Positions 1 to 11,178 of a DNA stretch of 64,000 nucleotides are shown piece by piece. The stretch spans positions 1 through 64,000 of the forward strand of contig WHVD01000197.1 of assembly GCA_015178975.1 (NCBI GenBank), in the 5' to 3' direction. The position numbers and the translations under genes were made by a program. This DNA is from Hysterangium stoloniferum. Its lineage: Eukaryota > Basidiomycota > Agaricomycetes > Hysterangiales > Hysterangiaceae. Below the pieces are notes generated by a model that saw only the letters and a program-made list of their open reading frames with translations, did not search any database and had not been told where the DNA came from. Within the stretch, counting starts at the first letter, position 1. Each line of letters opens with the position of its first letter.

Positions 1-2773
1 CAAACAGTTCTAGCACCCTACTTGTGGATTTTTTGTTTAGTCTACATCGATGACATAGTCATATTCTCTAAGAACTGGGATGATCATTTGCTTCACCTGA
101 ATCAGGTGCTTGGCGCTATCGCTTCGGCTGGTATCACTCTCTCTCCCAAGAAATGTTTTATCGGATATAATTCAATATTGTTATTGGGTCATAAAGTATC
201 TAGGCTGGGTTTCTCAACCCACCAAGAAAAAGTTCGCGCTATATTGGAATTGGCCCCACCCACTAAGGTTTCTGATCTACAACGGTTCCTTGGAATGGTC
301 CTTTACTTTTCAGCATATATACCATTTTATTCATGGATGGTGTCCCCTTTATTCTCGCTCCTAAAAAAGGGAACACCTTGGACGTGGACTGCTGAACATG
401 TCCGAGCTTATGAGGATGTTAAAACCGCATTAGGATCAGCTCCAGTGTTGGGACATCCAGTAGTGGGATGCCCTACTGATTGTATACGGACGCTTCGGAT
501 TTTGCCTTGGGTTGTTGCCTCCAACAAGTCCAGAAGATGGCTTTAGGAGATTTAGTGGACACAAAAATCTATGCCCAAGCCAAATTGGCTTTTGACCGTG
601 CGCAGGATGTGCCATCCTTTGTTCATCGGTACAAAACCAAACAGCCCGAGATTGAGTGGTCGGATTCGTGGGGATCCACTTTTGAGGCGACCGAAGTTAC
701 TGTTGAACGAGTCATTGCATATTGGAGTCGCACGCTGAAAAGCGCGGAGCGTAACTATTCTGCTACTGAACGGGAAGCATTAGCAGCAAAGGAGGGACTG
801 GTCCACTTTCAACCTTTTATTGAAGGTGAACATGTCCTGCTCATTACGGACCATGCAGCTCTGCAATGGGCTAGATCTTACGAGAACACTAATCGTCGAC
901 TAGCCGCATGGGGGCGATATACGCTGCATTTCCAGGTCTCGAGATTTTGCATCGAGCAGGGAGAGTTCACAGCAACGTGGATCCACTGTCCAGACTCCCT
1001 CAGATACCAGCCTTCGTGAGCCCTATTAGAGATGATTTGCAGGCTATCACCTCGACTTCTCTGGACAAGAATACTGAGGAAAAACTATGGAAAGACGAAC
1101 CTGCTAAGAAGGCGGTCTTCTCTACCATATGCGATTCTATGGAGCCTTTCGGAGTAACTCAAAAGGTCCGACGGTCAGAATGGGATACTCATAACGCAAT
1201 AAGGAACGACCAGGAAGACGAGTCCGACTTCGCATTGCGTCATCCTCAGCTACTAATCAGCATCGAGGAGGGATATATAAAGAAATTTCTAGAGGGTTAT
1301 TCAAAGGACCCAGTTTTCAGGAATCTCTATGCTTTAGATACCCCTTCACCCAACGCAGTTGTTACTCCTTCTCACTACTTCGTGGGAGCAAACCGACTCC
1401 TGTACTTTCGTGACTCGGACTGGAAAAGTCAAGTCTGTGTACCCAGAACCATGATTAACTCGATTCTAAGGTTGGTGCATGATAACCCTTTTGAGGGAGC
1501 ACACGCCGGAGGCCAGAGGTTGTTCAACCTGATGAAAGACCGGTTCTTTTGGCCGAGAATGCTACAAGATTGCGTGTTGGACGTGCGTACCTGCGATATC
1601 TGCCAAAAAACCAAAGTCGATCGCACTGCTCGTCAAGGAGCCCTCAGACCGGCTGACGTACCTTTTAGGCCATTCGAGGTAGTTTCTATGGACTTGATCA
1701 CTGGACTACCCAATTCAGGAAAGGATTCGTATTCCGCAGTCTTCGTTGCCGTTGATAAATTGACACGCTACGCTATTACAATACCTACCTTTTCGAACCT
1801 TACAGCTGAAGGATTTGCACGAATATTTGTCAAACAGGTAGGAAGCCCCTTCGGACTGCCCTCTCGAATAATCTGTGACCGGGATAAGAGATGGACTTGC
1901 AGGTTTTGGCGGGAAGTCTGTAAGATCTATGGAACCACCCTTGCGGTATCTTCGGCTCATCATCCTCAAATGGATGGGCAAATGGAGAATATGAACGCGA
2001 CCATAGAACAGATGCTTCAAGCCTATTGTGCCTCTGCTAAAGAAAGCTGGTCCCAGTGGATTGAGGTAGTTGTTCACGCATACAACTTGACTGTTCACAG
2101 TTCCACAAACTACGCCCTGGCCTTCTTATTAATGGGATACCTCCCAAGAGGAATGTCTCGAGTTCTAGGAGGTGACGAGCCCCTAGTTCCTAGAGAACTA
2201 TCAGACAGCCCTATGGCCGACCAATGGATCCTCGAGCTAGAAAATCATCAGCAGATGGTGCGGGATTCCATCGCTCGAGCCCAAGAGATTCAAGCGCGAG
2301 CGTATAACAAGAAGCAAAAAGCTGTAGAAGATATCTCTGAGGGAGACTTTGTATTGGTGAACCCTCACTCCCTCGAACTGGTGGAAGTCAAGGGAACGGG
2401 GAAGAAACTGATACAAAGACGGATTGGACCATTCGAGGTCCTTGAGAAATTGAACTCTCAAGTATTTAGGCTTAAGATTCCCCCGGAGTATCCTATGCAT
2501 CCAGTCATTAATCGGGATCATCTGCGGAAATATCAACCCTCTCCTTCCAAGCTAGGTCTGAGACCCCAACTTGAGAACCTAAGAGAGTTGAAATCAGATC
2601 ACGAGGAATATGAAGTCGAAGCTATTGTTGGACATAGGAAACAGCGAAATCGTCTGCTATTTAGGGTGCGCTGGAAAGGTTATGGACCCGAGGAGGATTC
2701 GTGGTTAAGCAGCACTGACCTTAGAAACGCTCCGGCACTTTTGAGGGCATACAAGGCGCTGTTCAACATTTAA
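1..2773 (+). pseudogene. Gypsy A pol (RT-RNase H-integrase-chromodomain), 5' truncated by window
   Basis: This is the 3' part of a Ty3/Gypsy polyprotein. The reverse transcriptase palm motif YIDD is at 43-54. RNase H follows, with YTDAS, the TERE glutamate and ITDH. Next come an HHCC integrase zinc finger (CDIC near 1590), an integrase core with D, D and E in MDLI, CDRD and the QMEN region, and a C-terminal chromodomain (VRWKGYGPEEDSW, about 2609-2750), which marks a chromovirus. The reading frame changes twice through single-base deletions, near 464 and near 905. Copy B at 40.3-40.8 kb keeps both bases. From 908 to the TAA ending at 2773 the frame is open. The element is otherwise well preserved and is followed by ORF3 and a 3' LTR. 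Confidence 0.93.
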
Positions 2774-3097
2774 CGGGATATATGCGCTCAAGGAATCATC
2801 TGTTCCCTCTCTTTTGTAACTTCCTTTCAGAAATATCTCAGTTATTCGATGAGCCATCTCGTTGGCTTTTATTCTTTTTCATTTTTTCTATCACTTCGGT
2901 TGATTGGGACAACCATTAATTGGCAGCGGACACATTTCCCCAAAACCCGGCCACAATTAATGAATTCTATTTAATGACCAATCGAGCGGAGTTTCATATA
3001 TATAAAAAAAGTACACGTAAATTCGCATAAATTTTCTTTATCTTTCACACCACGTCCTTCCCTCTATCTTCAACTTCACCACTTTTATCGTGTTATA
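2774..3097 (+). promoter_or_regulatory. Pol-ORF3 spacer of gypsy A with TATA motif
   Basis: This spacer separates pol from ORF3. TATATATAAA lies at 2997-3006, about 100 nt before the ORF3 ATG, followed by a TAAATTCGC motif. GAGCGGAG, a TATA-like stretch and TAAATTCGC recur in the same order before ORF3 in copies B, C and D', although the two subfamilies differ elsewhere. I infer an internal promoter for ORF3; a spliced or read-through transcript is the alternative. Confidence 0.5.
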
Positions 3098-4795
3098 ATG
3101 CTCCCTTTCCAACAAAACAAGCAAGTCCTCCCTAAGTTCAAAAAGGTCCCGCGAGCCCCGACAGCCAGTACATCCACGACCGGTGGGGGATTCATCACCC
3201 GTGTGCCTCGTACAGACAATGTCGAGAGCAATTGGGGTACCCAAGAATCAACCCCCCTTTCGACTTTCTCCTTTGGTGATGAGCCGGGGAAAAATACCGG
3301 TACAGATTGGAGCAAGCCGTTAGGCCCCTCCGTCAGACTGTCATCTGAGGAAGTCGCTGCTAGCATGTGGAAGCAGGAAATGTTCATGGAAGAACACAAC
3401 GCAAGGAGACTCACCCGCAAAAGAGAAAGGCGTGCTGAGTATAGAAGTCAACAGGAGGCGAGGGGAGCAAGAGAAGGAGTCCCCTCCAAGCGACAGCGGC
3501 GTGAGTACAGAGCGCAGTGCGGAAACAGAGCTTCCGTGCTGATCCTTCCCCCCACGGGAGAGAAATGGGCCGACTTCGCGGAGACCGATGATAGCGAGGA
3601 TGGGACGCCTTGTATTTGGACGACGGGAACCAAGAGCTGGAAGGAGAAGGAGGGTACCATCTTTTACGACTGGGAGCTACTTCGACGCATTAAGTTGCAA
3701 CGCATAGTTCTCACCCGAGGAGATGGTCAAACGCTGCCCCAACAAGAAAAGGGATACCGTAGGGGACCAATTGAGTTTTCTTCGGACGAGGATGAGGAGG
3801 AGGACGAGAACAGGAATGGCGTGTATAGTATCCGATCTCTGGGAGAGGATTGCCATGAAGGGTTCCTTCTCCCATCTGAAGTTCGTTTCGTAACCAGCGA
3901 CTCCAACCAAAGACAAACGCGGAGACCGTCATCCAGAGTATGGAGGGGTCACCGCCCTAGCCAACAGTCACTGGAATGCGAACCTTCCACGATTCCGGTC
4001 CCACATCTCTCGCCAACGTCGAGGCTCCTTCCCATCATTCACCCTACACACACTCCCTCAGCCCCGATTCTAACGCCTCATTTACCTCCCTCTTCAAAAG
4101 CTGTACCAGTCCCAACCTCACTTGGGATGTCGAGGCCCCCTCCCATCCTTCACCCGACACACACTCCCTCTGCCCAACGCAAACCTTCCCCGATTCTGGT
4201 ACCTCGTCTCTCTCCCTCCCCGAAAGCTATACCGGTACCGACCCAACTTCCGCCGTCACCGGGTATCCCTCCCGACTCTCCGTATTCATATTGCGTGTCC
4301 TTGGGTAGCCCTATCCAGGACCTTCCACCAGAGCGAATGGATGTCGATTTGGACCCCCCTATACTGGACGTCATTGATCCCCTGGCAAGCAGAAAGGTGA
4401 AGGAGATGCAGAAAGCCACCACTCCTCTCCGAGAACAATCCACTATTCCCGTCCTTGACAGCCCGGTTCCCCTCACTGAGCCCGTATCCACAACTTTCTG
4501 GATGCGAGTAGCTGTCAACTACCCTTCCGAACAGTTTCCTGTCAGAAGGGTGCTATCAGAGCTCATGCCAGTACTTCAACGACCGGTCCTTCAAGGGAGC
4601 CTCAAGGGTTGTCGCGGTCTGGCTCCGTTGTCGGAGATAATGGAGGATTTCTATCTCTCCTTCGAGGATCTCGCAGAGGGGAAGAACTTTGCACGAGCAG
4701 CACAGGAGATTAAACTCTCTATGTTCTGGCACATCATAGTGGAACTTCACCGTCTGCCCCAGACTCAGCGAATGTCCTCTCTATTGCTGGCTTAG
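3098..4795 (+). CDS. ORF3 of gypsy A: third ORF downstream of pol, unknown function
   Basis: This 565-codon ORF starts at ATG 3098 behind a TATA-containing spacer and lies between pol and the 3' LTR on the same strand. The N-terminus is basic and Ser/Thr-rich. A highly charged Arg/Lys/Glu segment follows (about residues 90-140). Then comes a block conserved in all four ORF3 copies: KWADFAETD, GTPC, YDWELLRRIKLQ and RGDGQ (about 165-210). After it are an acidic run (SSDEDEEEDE), a conserved CHEGFLLP, a long Pro/Ser-rich linker, and a helical C-terminal part. I see no signal peptide, membrane segment, zinc knuckle or catalytic motif, so it is neither a typical Env nor a second Gag. The homologous tail continues in another frame after 4795. 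I do not recognise the family. Confidence 0.75.
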   Translation: MLPFQQNKQVLPKFKKVPRAPTASTSTTGGGFITRVPRTDNVESNWGTQESTPLSTFSFGDEPGKNTGTDWSKPLGPSVRLSSEEVAASMWKQEMFMEEHNARRLTRKRERRAEYRSQQEARGAREGVPSKRQRREYRAQCGNRASVLILPPTGEKWADFAETDDSEDGTPCIWTTGTKSWKEKEGTIFYDWELLRRIKLQRIVLTRGDGQTLPQQEKGYRRGPIEFSSDEDEEEDENRNGVYSIRSLGEDCHEGFLLPSEVRFVTSDSNQRQTRRPSSRVWRGHRPSQQSLECEPSTIPVPHLSPTSRLLPIIHPTHTPSAPILTPHLPPSSKAVPVPTSLGMSRPPPILHPTHTPSAQRKPSPILVPRLSPSPKAIPVPTQLPPSPGIPPDSPYSYCVSLGSPIQDLPPERMDVDLDPPILDVIDPLASRKVKEMQKATTPLREQSTIPVLDSPVPLTEPVSTTFWMRVAVNYPSEQFPVRRVLSELMPVLQRPVLQGSLKGCRGLAPLSEIMEDFYLSFEDLAEGKNFARAAQEIKLSMFWHIIVELHRLPQTQRMSSLLLA

Positions 4796-5142
4796 TAGAT
4801 TTACTCGAGGCCCTCGTCCTGACGCCTCCCACAGAGACCACCATGCAACCACATGTTCCTGCCCTACTGCCTGCGTCTTCGTTTCCCCTCCCCAATGCTC
4901 CTCTTCTCGCGCGGATTTCCGCTCCGCCGGTTAGTGTCCACGCAGTCGTTCATTGCAGAGAGAAAGCCTACAGACGATGGGCCGACTCCTTGTACAGGAA
5001 TTCTAGTGATTCGACTCGGGCGAGAATAGCTGAATCCTTCAGAGTAAAAAGGGAATGATGGGGAAACCTCATTTTGGACCTTGGGGGATCCTCACAGGAA
5101 GCTTGGGGTGGCGTCCCAGATGCTCTTCGACACCTAGTATAG
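4776..5142 (+). pseudogene. ORF3-A distal part in a shifted frame
   Basis: In another frame the ORF3 homology continues past the stop at 4795: LVDLLEAL, then LARISAPP, then REKAYRRWADSL, then LDLGGSSQEAWGG, ending at TAG 5140-5142. The same order of motifs is uninterrupted on the minus strand at 61807-62445 (copy C distal part), so the full protein had roughly 115 more residues. There is also a TGA at 5056-5058. The frame change could be an indel or an unrecognised intron; I favour an indel. Confidence 0.7.
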
Positions 5143-5152
5143 CACATCTCTT

Positions 5153-5167
5153 CGAACTGGGGGGCAC
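5153..5167 (+). other. Polypurine tract of gypsy A
   Basis: A purine run (CTGGGGGGCAC) sits directly before the 3' LTR start TGTGAAGG. The same tract precedes the LTR at 61782-61792 on the minus strand. Confidence 0.7.
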
Positions 5168-5791
5168 TGTGAAGGGTATGCATATATCATGATTGGACTG
5201 TGGAATAATACATATATTATAGTATTATATTATTTAGTTCTTACTCTTTTTCCCTAACTCTCTAGATCTTCGAGCATACCCGTATTTCTTAGTTCGAAGT
5301 CTTGTGTATATCTATGGGCGCTCTCAGCGCTAAAGACAGACAACTTTTTACCCAGCAGACACCACTTCGTAACGACTCAGACGTCGAATAGCGAGAGGTG
5401 TCAAGGGTAGTATCTCAGCTACCATAAGGGTAGCATTCTCTAGTCTACTAATAGCCTTTTGGACTCGAACCGCTAAGGTCGAGTTCCGCTTTCAAGACTT
5501 TGCGCTCGTCGACACCGTAGTCGACTCACACTACTAATACTCTATCCTAGACACTCAGTCTTTAGCTGAGTATCTTTCTTATTTCTAGCTACTAGTTGTA
5601 CCATAAAAGGTCAACTCATTATCTTACTGTTCTAAGCCGCCACGAGCAACTATACAGTTGCTCTTGAGGCGTGCAGTGCGTTCTTATACTAGTACTAACA
5701 GTCTAGTAGTCTATAGTATTGTACTGACGGTCAATACTCTCTAATAGTAGTTGAATAAGCACTATTCTTCGTATATAGAGCACTCTTCACA
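5168..5791 (+). repeat. 3' LTR of gypsy A (LTR-A)
   Basis: This 624-bp repeat starts TGTGAAGG and ends CTTCACA. It matches the 5' LTR of gypsy B (34583-35229) and the partial copies at 12874 and 33505. The following five bases, ACAAC, would be the target duplication; the 5' end lies outside the window. Confidence 0.9.
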
Positions 5792-6881
5792 ACAACTTTC
5801 AGACTCAGTGTGTGATGCTTTCTAATGAGGCATTCTGTTAGGATACACACACAGGCCGGGTTTCCGGAGAAACCCGCGGGATATCCGGTAGGACTTGGCT
5901 TCAGCTTATAGGCTGCGCCCTCGCTAGATCGTGTTGTCCAATTTCAGACAGGCGGACAGGAATCCCAGGGAGTCTAGGCAGGAGTTGTGGGTCGTAGGTC
6001 GTAAGTTGGGGGTCGTGGGTTGTAAGTCGGAGGTCGTGGATTGTGAGTCGAGATAGTTGAGAGATAGACGTGCCGGAGCCCATGGGCTCTGACTAGTGCG
6101 AGTGATGTGAATCAAGTAAGGTTTTAGAGTGGAAAATGTTATTAGATTACTAGGGGGAATCTAAGCTAATTTTCTGACTGGATTGTATATACAACATCTG
6201 CCAGTTTATATAGACCATGGAGTGAATGACATACCAAATCCAGTAATAATGAAATGAAACTAACAAAACATAAAACGGGAATAGTAAACACCAAATTGGT
6301 ATTAGGAATGGAATGGAACGGAGCGGAGTCTGAATTGTGACAAAGCATAACCCATAACAGGAAATGGAGCGGGAGCGGAGTCCTAAATCGTGACAGGTCA
6401 TTTGATTAAAATGGAAATGGGGCTCGATTAGAGTGGTGACGGGATTCTGAGCGGGATCCGGTGACTGATGCGTGGGACGAAGACAGACATAGACAGAGAT
6501 GGAGTCTGGGGGAAGTCCGGTGACTGATATGTGTCGTAATGAGGTCGAACGTAACTAGTCTTGATGTAACGGAGTCCAGGTGGGAAATCCTATAAACAGA
6601 CAATTGGTGCTTGTAGCGTGTGGGGGCGTACGGGTTAGTACCCAGAGTCCGGCAGGATTGTCTGGTCATAACACATTCACAGATTTGGTTCGGTGTGTGA
6701 TGCCTTGCAACACTGTGCCCTGACAACTTCTCGCCAACACACATGGACTCTTTCCCCTCCACCCCTCCACTTTACTTTTATTGGTGGTCGATTAGCTGCA
6801 AAAGGTTCAATAATTTGCAGGGTAACACCTAGATCAGATACATCTAGACAGAACTGTGTGACCCAACCTCAGTGCCATATT
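5792..6881. other. Flanking sequence, no gene seen, split by a solo LTR
   Basis: Outside the solo LTR at 5836-6673 this stretch (5792-5835 and 6674-6881) matches nothing else in the window and has no convincing ORF. It may be the least repetitive DNA here. Confidence 0.4.
5836..6673 (+). repeat. Solo LTR, 838 bp, TSD CATTC
   Basis: The element starts TGTTAGGATAC and ends GTCATAACA. It is flanked by CATTC at 5831-5835 and 6674-6678, so it is a simple insertion. It contains an irregular tandem array of GGTCGT-type units (about 5990-6053), and a segment near 5890 resembling part of the solo LTR at 51294-51857, so the two may be distant relatives. Orientation is assigned arbitrarily. Confidence 0.85.
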
Positions 6882-7082
6882 TGTTAGAGTATGATATTAC
6901 AGCTCTTACATAGTCTATGATGTTCCCTATATTTTTCTGATATTTGTAGTATTTTTCCCAGCACGATAGGTGCAGTATTGAGTGAGTTACTTAGTAAGGT
7001 AACTGATGTGTAGGTGCTTAGGTAAGCACTCTGTAGCATACTCCACTGTGGGTGTGGGAAAGTCTCCTTAGTGTTTACTTTC
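6882..7082 (+). repeat. LTR2 fragment (first 201 bp)
   Basis: It matches the start of the LTR2 copies at 52913-53160 and 62469-62716, beginning TGTTAGAGTATGATATTAC. It is cut at 7082, where a tRNA-bearing LTR begins. Confidence 0.88.
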
Positions 7083-7419
7083 TGTTAGAAATGGGAAAAT
7101 ACAATATCTATATGTGACAGACTGTTATAAGACCCAGGTTTGCCATCAGTTATATAAACTGTTATAAGAGCACAAGTTGGCATCATAAGTCCTTATATAT
7201 ATATGTATATATAATCTATTATATAATACTAGACCATAGGTCCAGTAGCTCAGTGGTTAAGAACACCTGTATATAAAGCCAGGAGGAGGTCCTTTAATCC
7301 ATCATATAATACTAGACTATAGGTCCAGTAGCTCAGTGGTTAAGAGCACCTGCATATAAAGCCAGGAGGTCCTTGGTTCAATCCCAGGCTGGGTCAATTC
7401 TTTTCTATGCCCTTTAACA
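7083..7419 (+). repeat. tRNA-bearing TRIM LTR with duplicated tRNA-like part
   Basis: It starts TGTTAGAAATGGG and ends CCTTTAACA, like the other copies, but is 337 bp instead of about 251. A degenerate tRNA-like segment (from 7237) precedes the complete one (7322-7396), so about 85 bp were tandemly duplicated. The flanks CTTTC and GGTGC do not match, so it lies at a recombination junction. Confidence 0.88.
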
Positions 7420-7620
7420 GGTGCTTGGGTAAAAGTGTGTCTGAGTTTCATTTGGTGCCAAGTGCACCCACAAGTATACACAAAGCTTCGAACTAATGAA
7501 ATGATGCAATATTTGAAGAATATAAAAGATAGAAAAATATGAATAGAATGTGTAAAATATAAATAAAATAAAAGGAGTGTTTTACTACAATGAAACTGTG
7601 GTAAAAGCATACTCCTCACA
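7420..7620 (-). repeat. LTR-C fragment, minus strand
   Basis: On the minus strand it begins TGTGAGGAGTATGC at 7620 and matches the first 200 bp of the solo LTR at 11179-11796. It is truncated by the TRIM LTR. Confidence 0.85.
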
Positions 7621-10360
7621 GTCAGCAAGGGGCTATCCGACAATTCTCTGGGAATCATGGGGTTGTCCCCTCCTAGGCAGCGAGACATTCCTCTCGGTAA
7701 ATATCCCATCAGCAAAAAGGCCAGTGCATAGCTCGTTGAACTCTGAACCATCAAATTGTAGGTATGGGCCACCACTTGAGTCCATTTAGACCATTCCTCT
7801 TTTGAAGAAGCACAGTATGCTCTGAGCATTTGCTCAACGATAGCATTGGCATTTTCCATTTGACTGTCAGTTTGAGGATGATGGGATGAGGATACCGTGA
7901 GGGCGCTTCCGTATACCTTGCAGACCTCTCTCCAGAACCTACAGGTCCATCTCTTGTCTCGATCACAGATTAACCTTGAGGGTAAGCCAAAGGGAGTGGC
8001 TACTTTATTCACAAAAATTCATGTGAATCCTTCTGTGGATAAATCCGAGGTCGTGGGCTCACAAATTAAGAAATACATGAGTTTATCCACAGTAACAAAG
8101 ATGGTGGAGTAAGCACCCTCTGCAGAAGGTGGCAATCCGGTAATCAGGTCCATTGAGACAACCTCAAATGGCCTTAAGGGTACTTCTGCAGGTTAAAGAG
8201 CTCTTTGTTGAGCAGAATGATCAACCTTAGTTTTCTGGCATATGTCACAGCTGAAGGCGTATGCCATGCAGTCCCGCAACATCCTCAGCCAGAAAAATTG
8301 ATCCTTCATTAGCTGAAAAAGTCTGTGACCATCCACATGAGCTCCTTAAAAGGGATTATCGTATATCAATTTGAGTATGGTAGACGTTATACTGTTAGGT
8401 ACACAGATTCGACTTTTCCAGTCTGAATCTCGAAAAAACAGTAACTTATTCTTGCCGATGAAATAGTGAGAAGGGGTAGCTACCACATTTGGGGAAATGG
8501 GATTGGCGGTGTAATGATTTCTGAAGGCAGGATCTTTCTGATATCTGTCATGAAGTTCCTTAGCATAATTCTCATCAATTTTTATAAGCAATTGGGGATT
8601 CAAGAGAGTAAAGTTTGCCTCATCAATGACATCATTTCTGGGGAGGTTGTGCAGATCCCATTTCATTTGGGGGACCTCTTCCATCATTCCAATCGGTTCA
8701 ACTAACTCATGATAAGTGAGAAAGACTGCCTTTTCCACCGGTTTGTTCTCCCATACTGTCTCATTGTCATTCTGATTGTAAGAATCCACTGCAATTGGTA
8801 AGAGGTCATCTCTTGTGGGACTAGCGTAGTCAGGTACTTGAGAGAGTCTAGACAGTAGGTCAACATTGCTGTATATTCATCTCGCTCGATGTAGGATTTC
8901 CAGACTGGGATATGCAGTGTACACCATCCCCTATGCAGCCAGTTGACGATTGGTGTTCTCGTAAGATCTGGTTCATTGTAACACCGCATGGTCAGTGATC
9001 AGAAGTATATATTCTCCTTCAATAAAGGGCTGGAAATGGACTAGTCCCTCCTTAGTGGCTAACACCTCTCACTCCGTGGCTGAGTTACATTCAGCTTTCT
9101 TGAGTGTGTGGCTCCAATAGGTGATGATGCGCTCAACAGTGACACTGGTGTCATCAAAATATGAGGCCCAGGAATCTGTCCAAGTGAATTCTGGCTCCTT
9201 GGTTTTATAATGAGTGACGAAAATGGGCACATCTCGAGATTGATCGAAGGCTGATCTTGCTTGGGTGTAGATTTTGGTGTCTTTTAGATCCTTGAGCATC
9301 ATTGTTTGTATTTGTTGGAGACAACATCCCAATGTGAAGTCTGAAATGTCCGTGTATAGCCAATAAGGCATGCCACTCGTGGGGTGTCCGAGTACTGGAG
9401 CAGAACTCGGCGCAATTTTGATGTCTTCAAAAGCTCTGGCATGTTCAGAATTCCAAGTCCAATGAACTCCTTTCTTTAAGAGGTTGAAGAGCGGAGCAAC
9501 CATCCAGGAATAAAATGGTATGTAAGTGGAGAAGTACAGAACCATCCTGAGAAAACATTGAAGATCTGCTATCTTGGTAGGTGTAGCTAGTTCTAGTATG
9601 GCAGTGACCTTTTCTTGATGGGTCGAAAAACTGAGTCTAGACACCTTATGTCCTAGTAATAGAATTGAGCTATATCCAATGTAGCACTTTTTGGGCAAGA
9701 GGGTGATTCCCACTGCAATTATGGCTTGTAGGACCTGGTCTAAATGCTCTAAATGATCATCCCATGTCTTAGAAAAGATCACGATGTTGCCAATATAAAC
9801 TAGGCAGAATATCCACAAGTAAGGTGCGAGTATGGTTTGCATAACTCTCTGGAATATAGAAGGTCCATTATGGAGTCCAAAGGGCATTCTCCTGAATTGC
9901 CACAGTCCTCAGTGGGATCTGAAGGTGGTCTTCAGTTTGTCTTCTTCTAACATTTCAAGTTGGGTAAAGCCGGCTAATGCATCAAAGGAAGATAGGATGT
10001 TGGATCCTGAAAGCGCTTGCATGATTTCAGACTGACGTGGCAATGGGAATTAATTGGGAACTGTTAGGCTGTTCAACTTCCTATAGTCAATCACCACTCA
10101 TGGTTTCCCATTGCAATAGACTAGGAAGGCTGGCACCCCCCAAGGACTCTTTGATGGTTTGATTACTCCCTGTTGAAACCAGGTATCCATTTGTTCATCA
10201 ATGACCTTCCTATTGGCCAGGGAAATTGGAAACATTGGCATCAAAATAGGTTGTGCGCCTTCTTTCAATGAGACACTGACTTTAACATCTACTTGTCCCA
10301 AATGCCTGTCTACTCCAAAGGCTTGGATGTTCTTAGTCAAGACTGACTCCAAGCGAGAGG

Positions 10361-10976
10361 TGTGAGAGGTATTGCAAAATATATTTCTATTATTATTTCT
10401 ATCTCTCTCTCTATTTTATTATACACATATATTTAGTTTGACGACCTATGCATTCAGTACATAGACTCTTGTGGGCACATACATGCCAGACCTATGTATT
10501 CTAGCGCCTATAGTTAGAACTCAGACACTTTTTACCCAGTAACCACGACTTGCCCAGACACCCACTTAGTGTTCTGTAAATTGTGATTGGGGTATTGTCT
10601 TGACCATCACAGATAGGCTTTAACTACCAGTGAAATCATAGTTTTGAACTACACTAGTCAAAACTTGATCTGTTATCTCGATCTGCATGGACTATATCCG
10701 TGCTACTCTGTTTATTCGATTCTCTTGTTATTTCCTTAAACCTTCAAGTAGCCACTCATAATTGAACTCCAAAGTTGATTCTCTTTTATTCATCTTAGCT
10801 ATCTATTCTACTTAGGATAGCTAATCCTCTTAACTATATTGAACTACATAGTCAATACGTGTTTGGCCTGTATTAGACTTAGACTTAGACACTCAATACA
10901 TCATTGTGTCGTACCTAAATGGTTAATATTCTTCATATATACAGTAGAATGGTTAGAACTTCCACCACTCTTCACA
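10361..10976 (+). repeat. Solo LTR-B in gypsy E1, TSD AGAGG
   Basis: 616 bp, starting TGTGAGAGG and ending CTTCACA, flanked by AGAGG at 10356-10360 and 10977-10981. It interrupts the region between protease and RT. Confidence 0.92.
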
Positions 10977-11178
10977 AGAGGAGATGTCCGTAGAAATGTC
11001 AGGTCCTAAGTTAACCAACTTATGTAAGTCTTCTGAACGAAATGTTTCTGTTATGGCAACCTCTGATGTTTTAGGGTCTGCTGGGTCAAAATCATCCACG
11101 AGTTCCCATTCTGGGGACTGTCCGGAAGGTTGAAGGTTAAAGACATGCTCCTCTTCTATTCTTGATTGGCTCTCTATG

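Noticed and set aside
3098-4795. ORF3 as a retroviral-type envelope gene
   Set aside because: Position after pol fits, but there is no signal peptide, fusion-peptide-like stretch or membrane anchor; the protein is charged and Pro-rich.
5901-6115. ORFs with repeated TTHDPQLTT-type peptides
   Set aside because: Shadow translations of the GGTCGT tandem tract in the solo LTR at 5836-6673.
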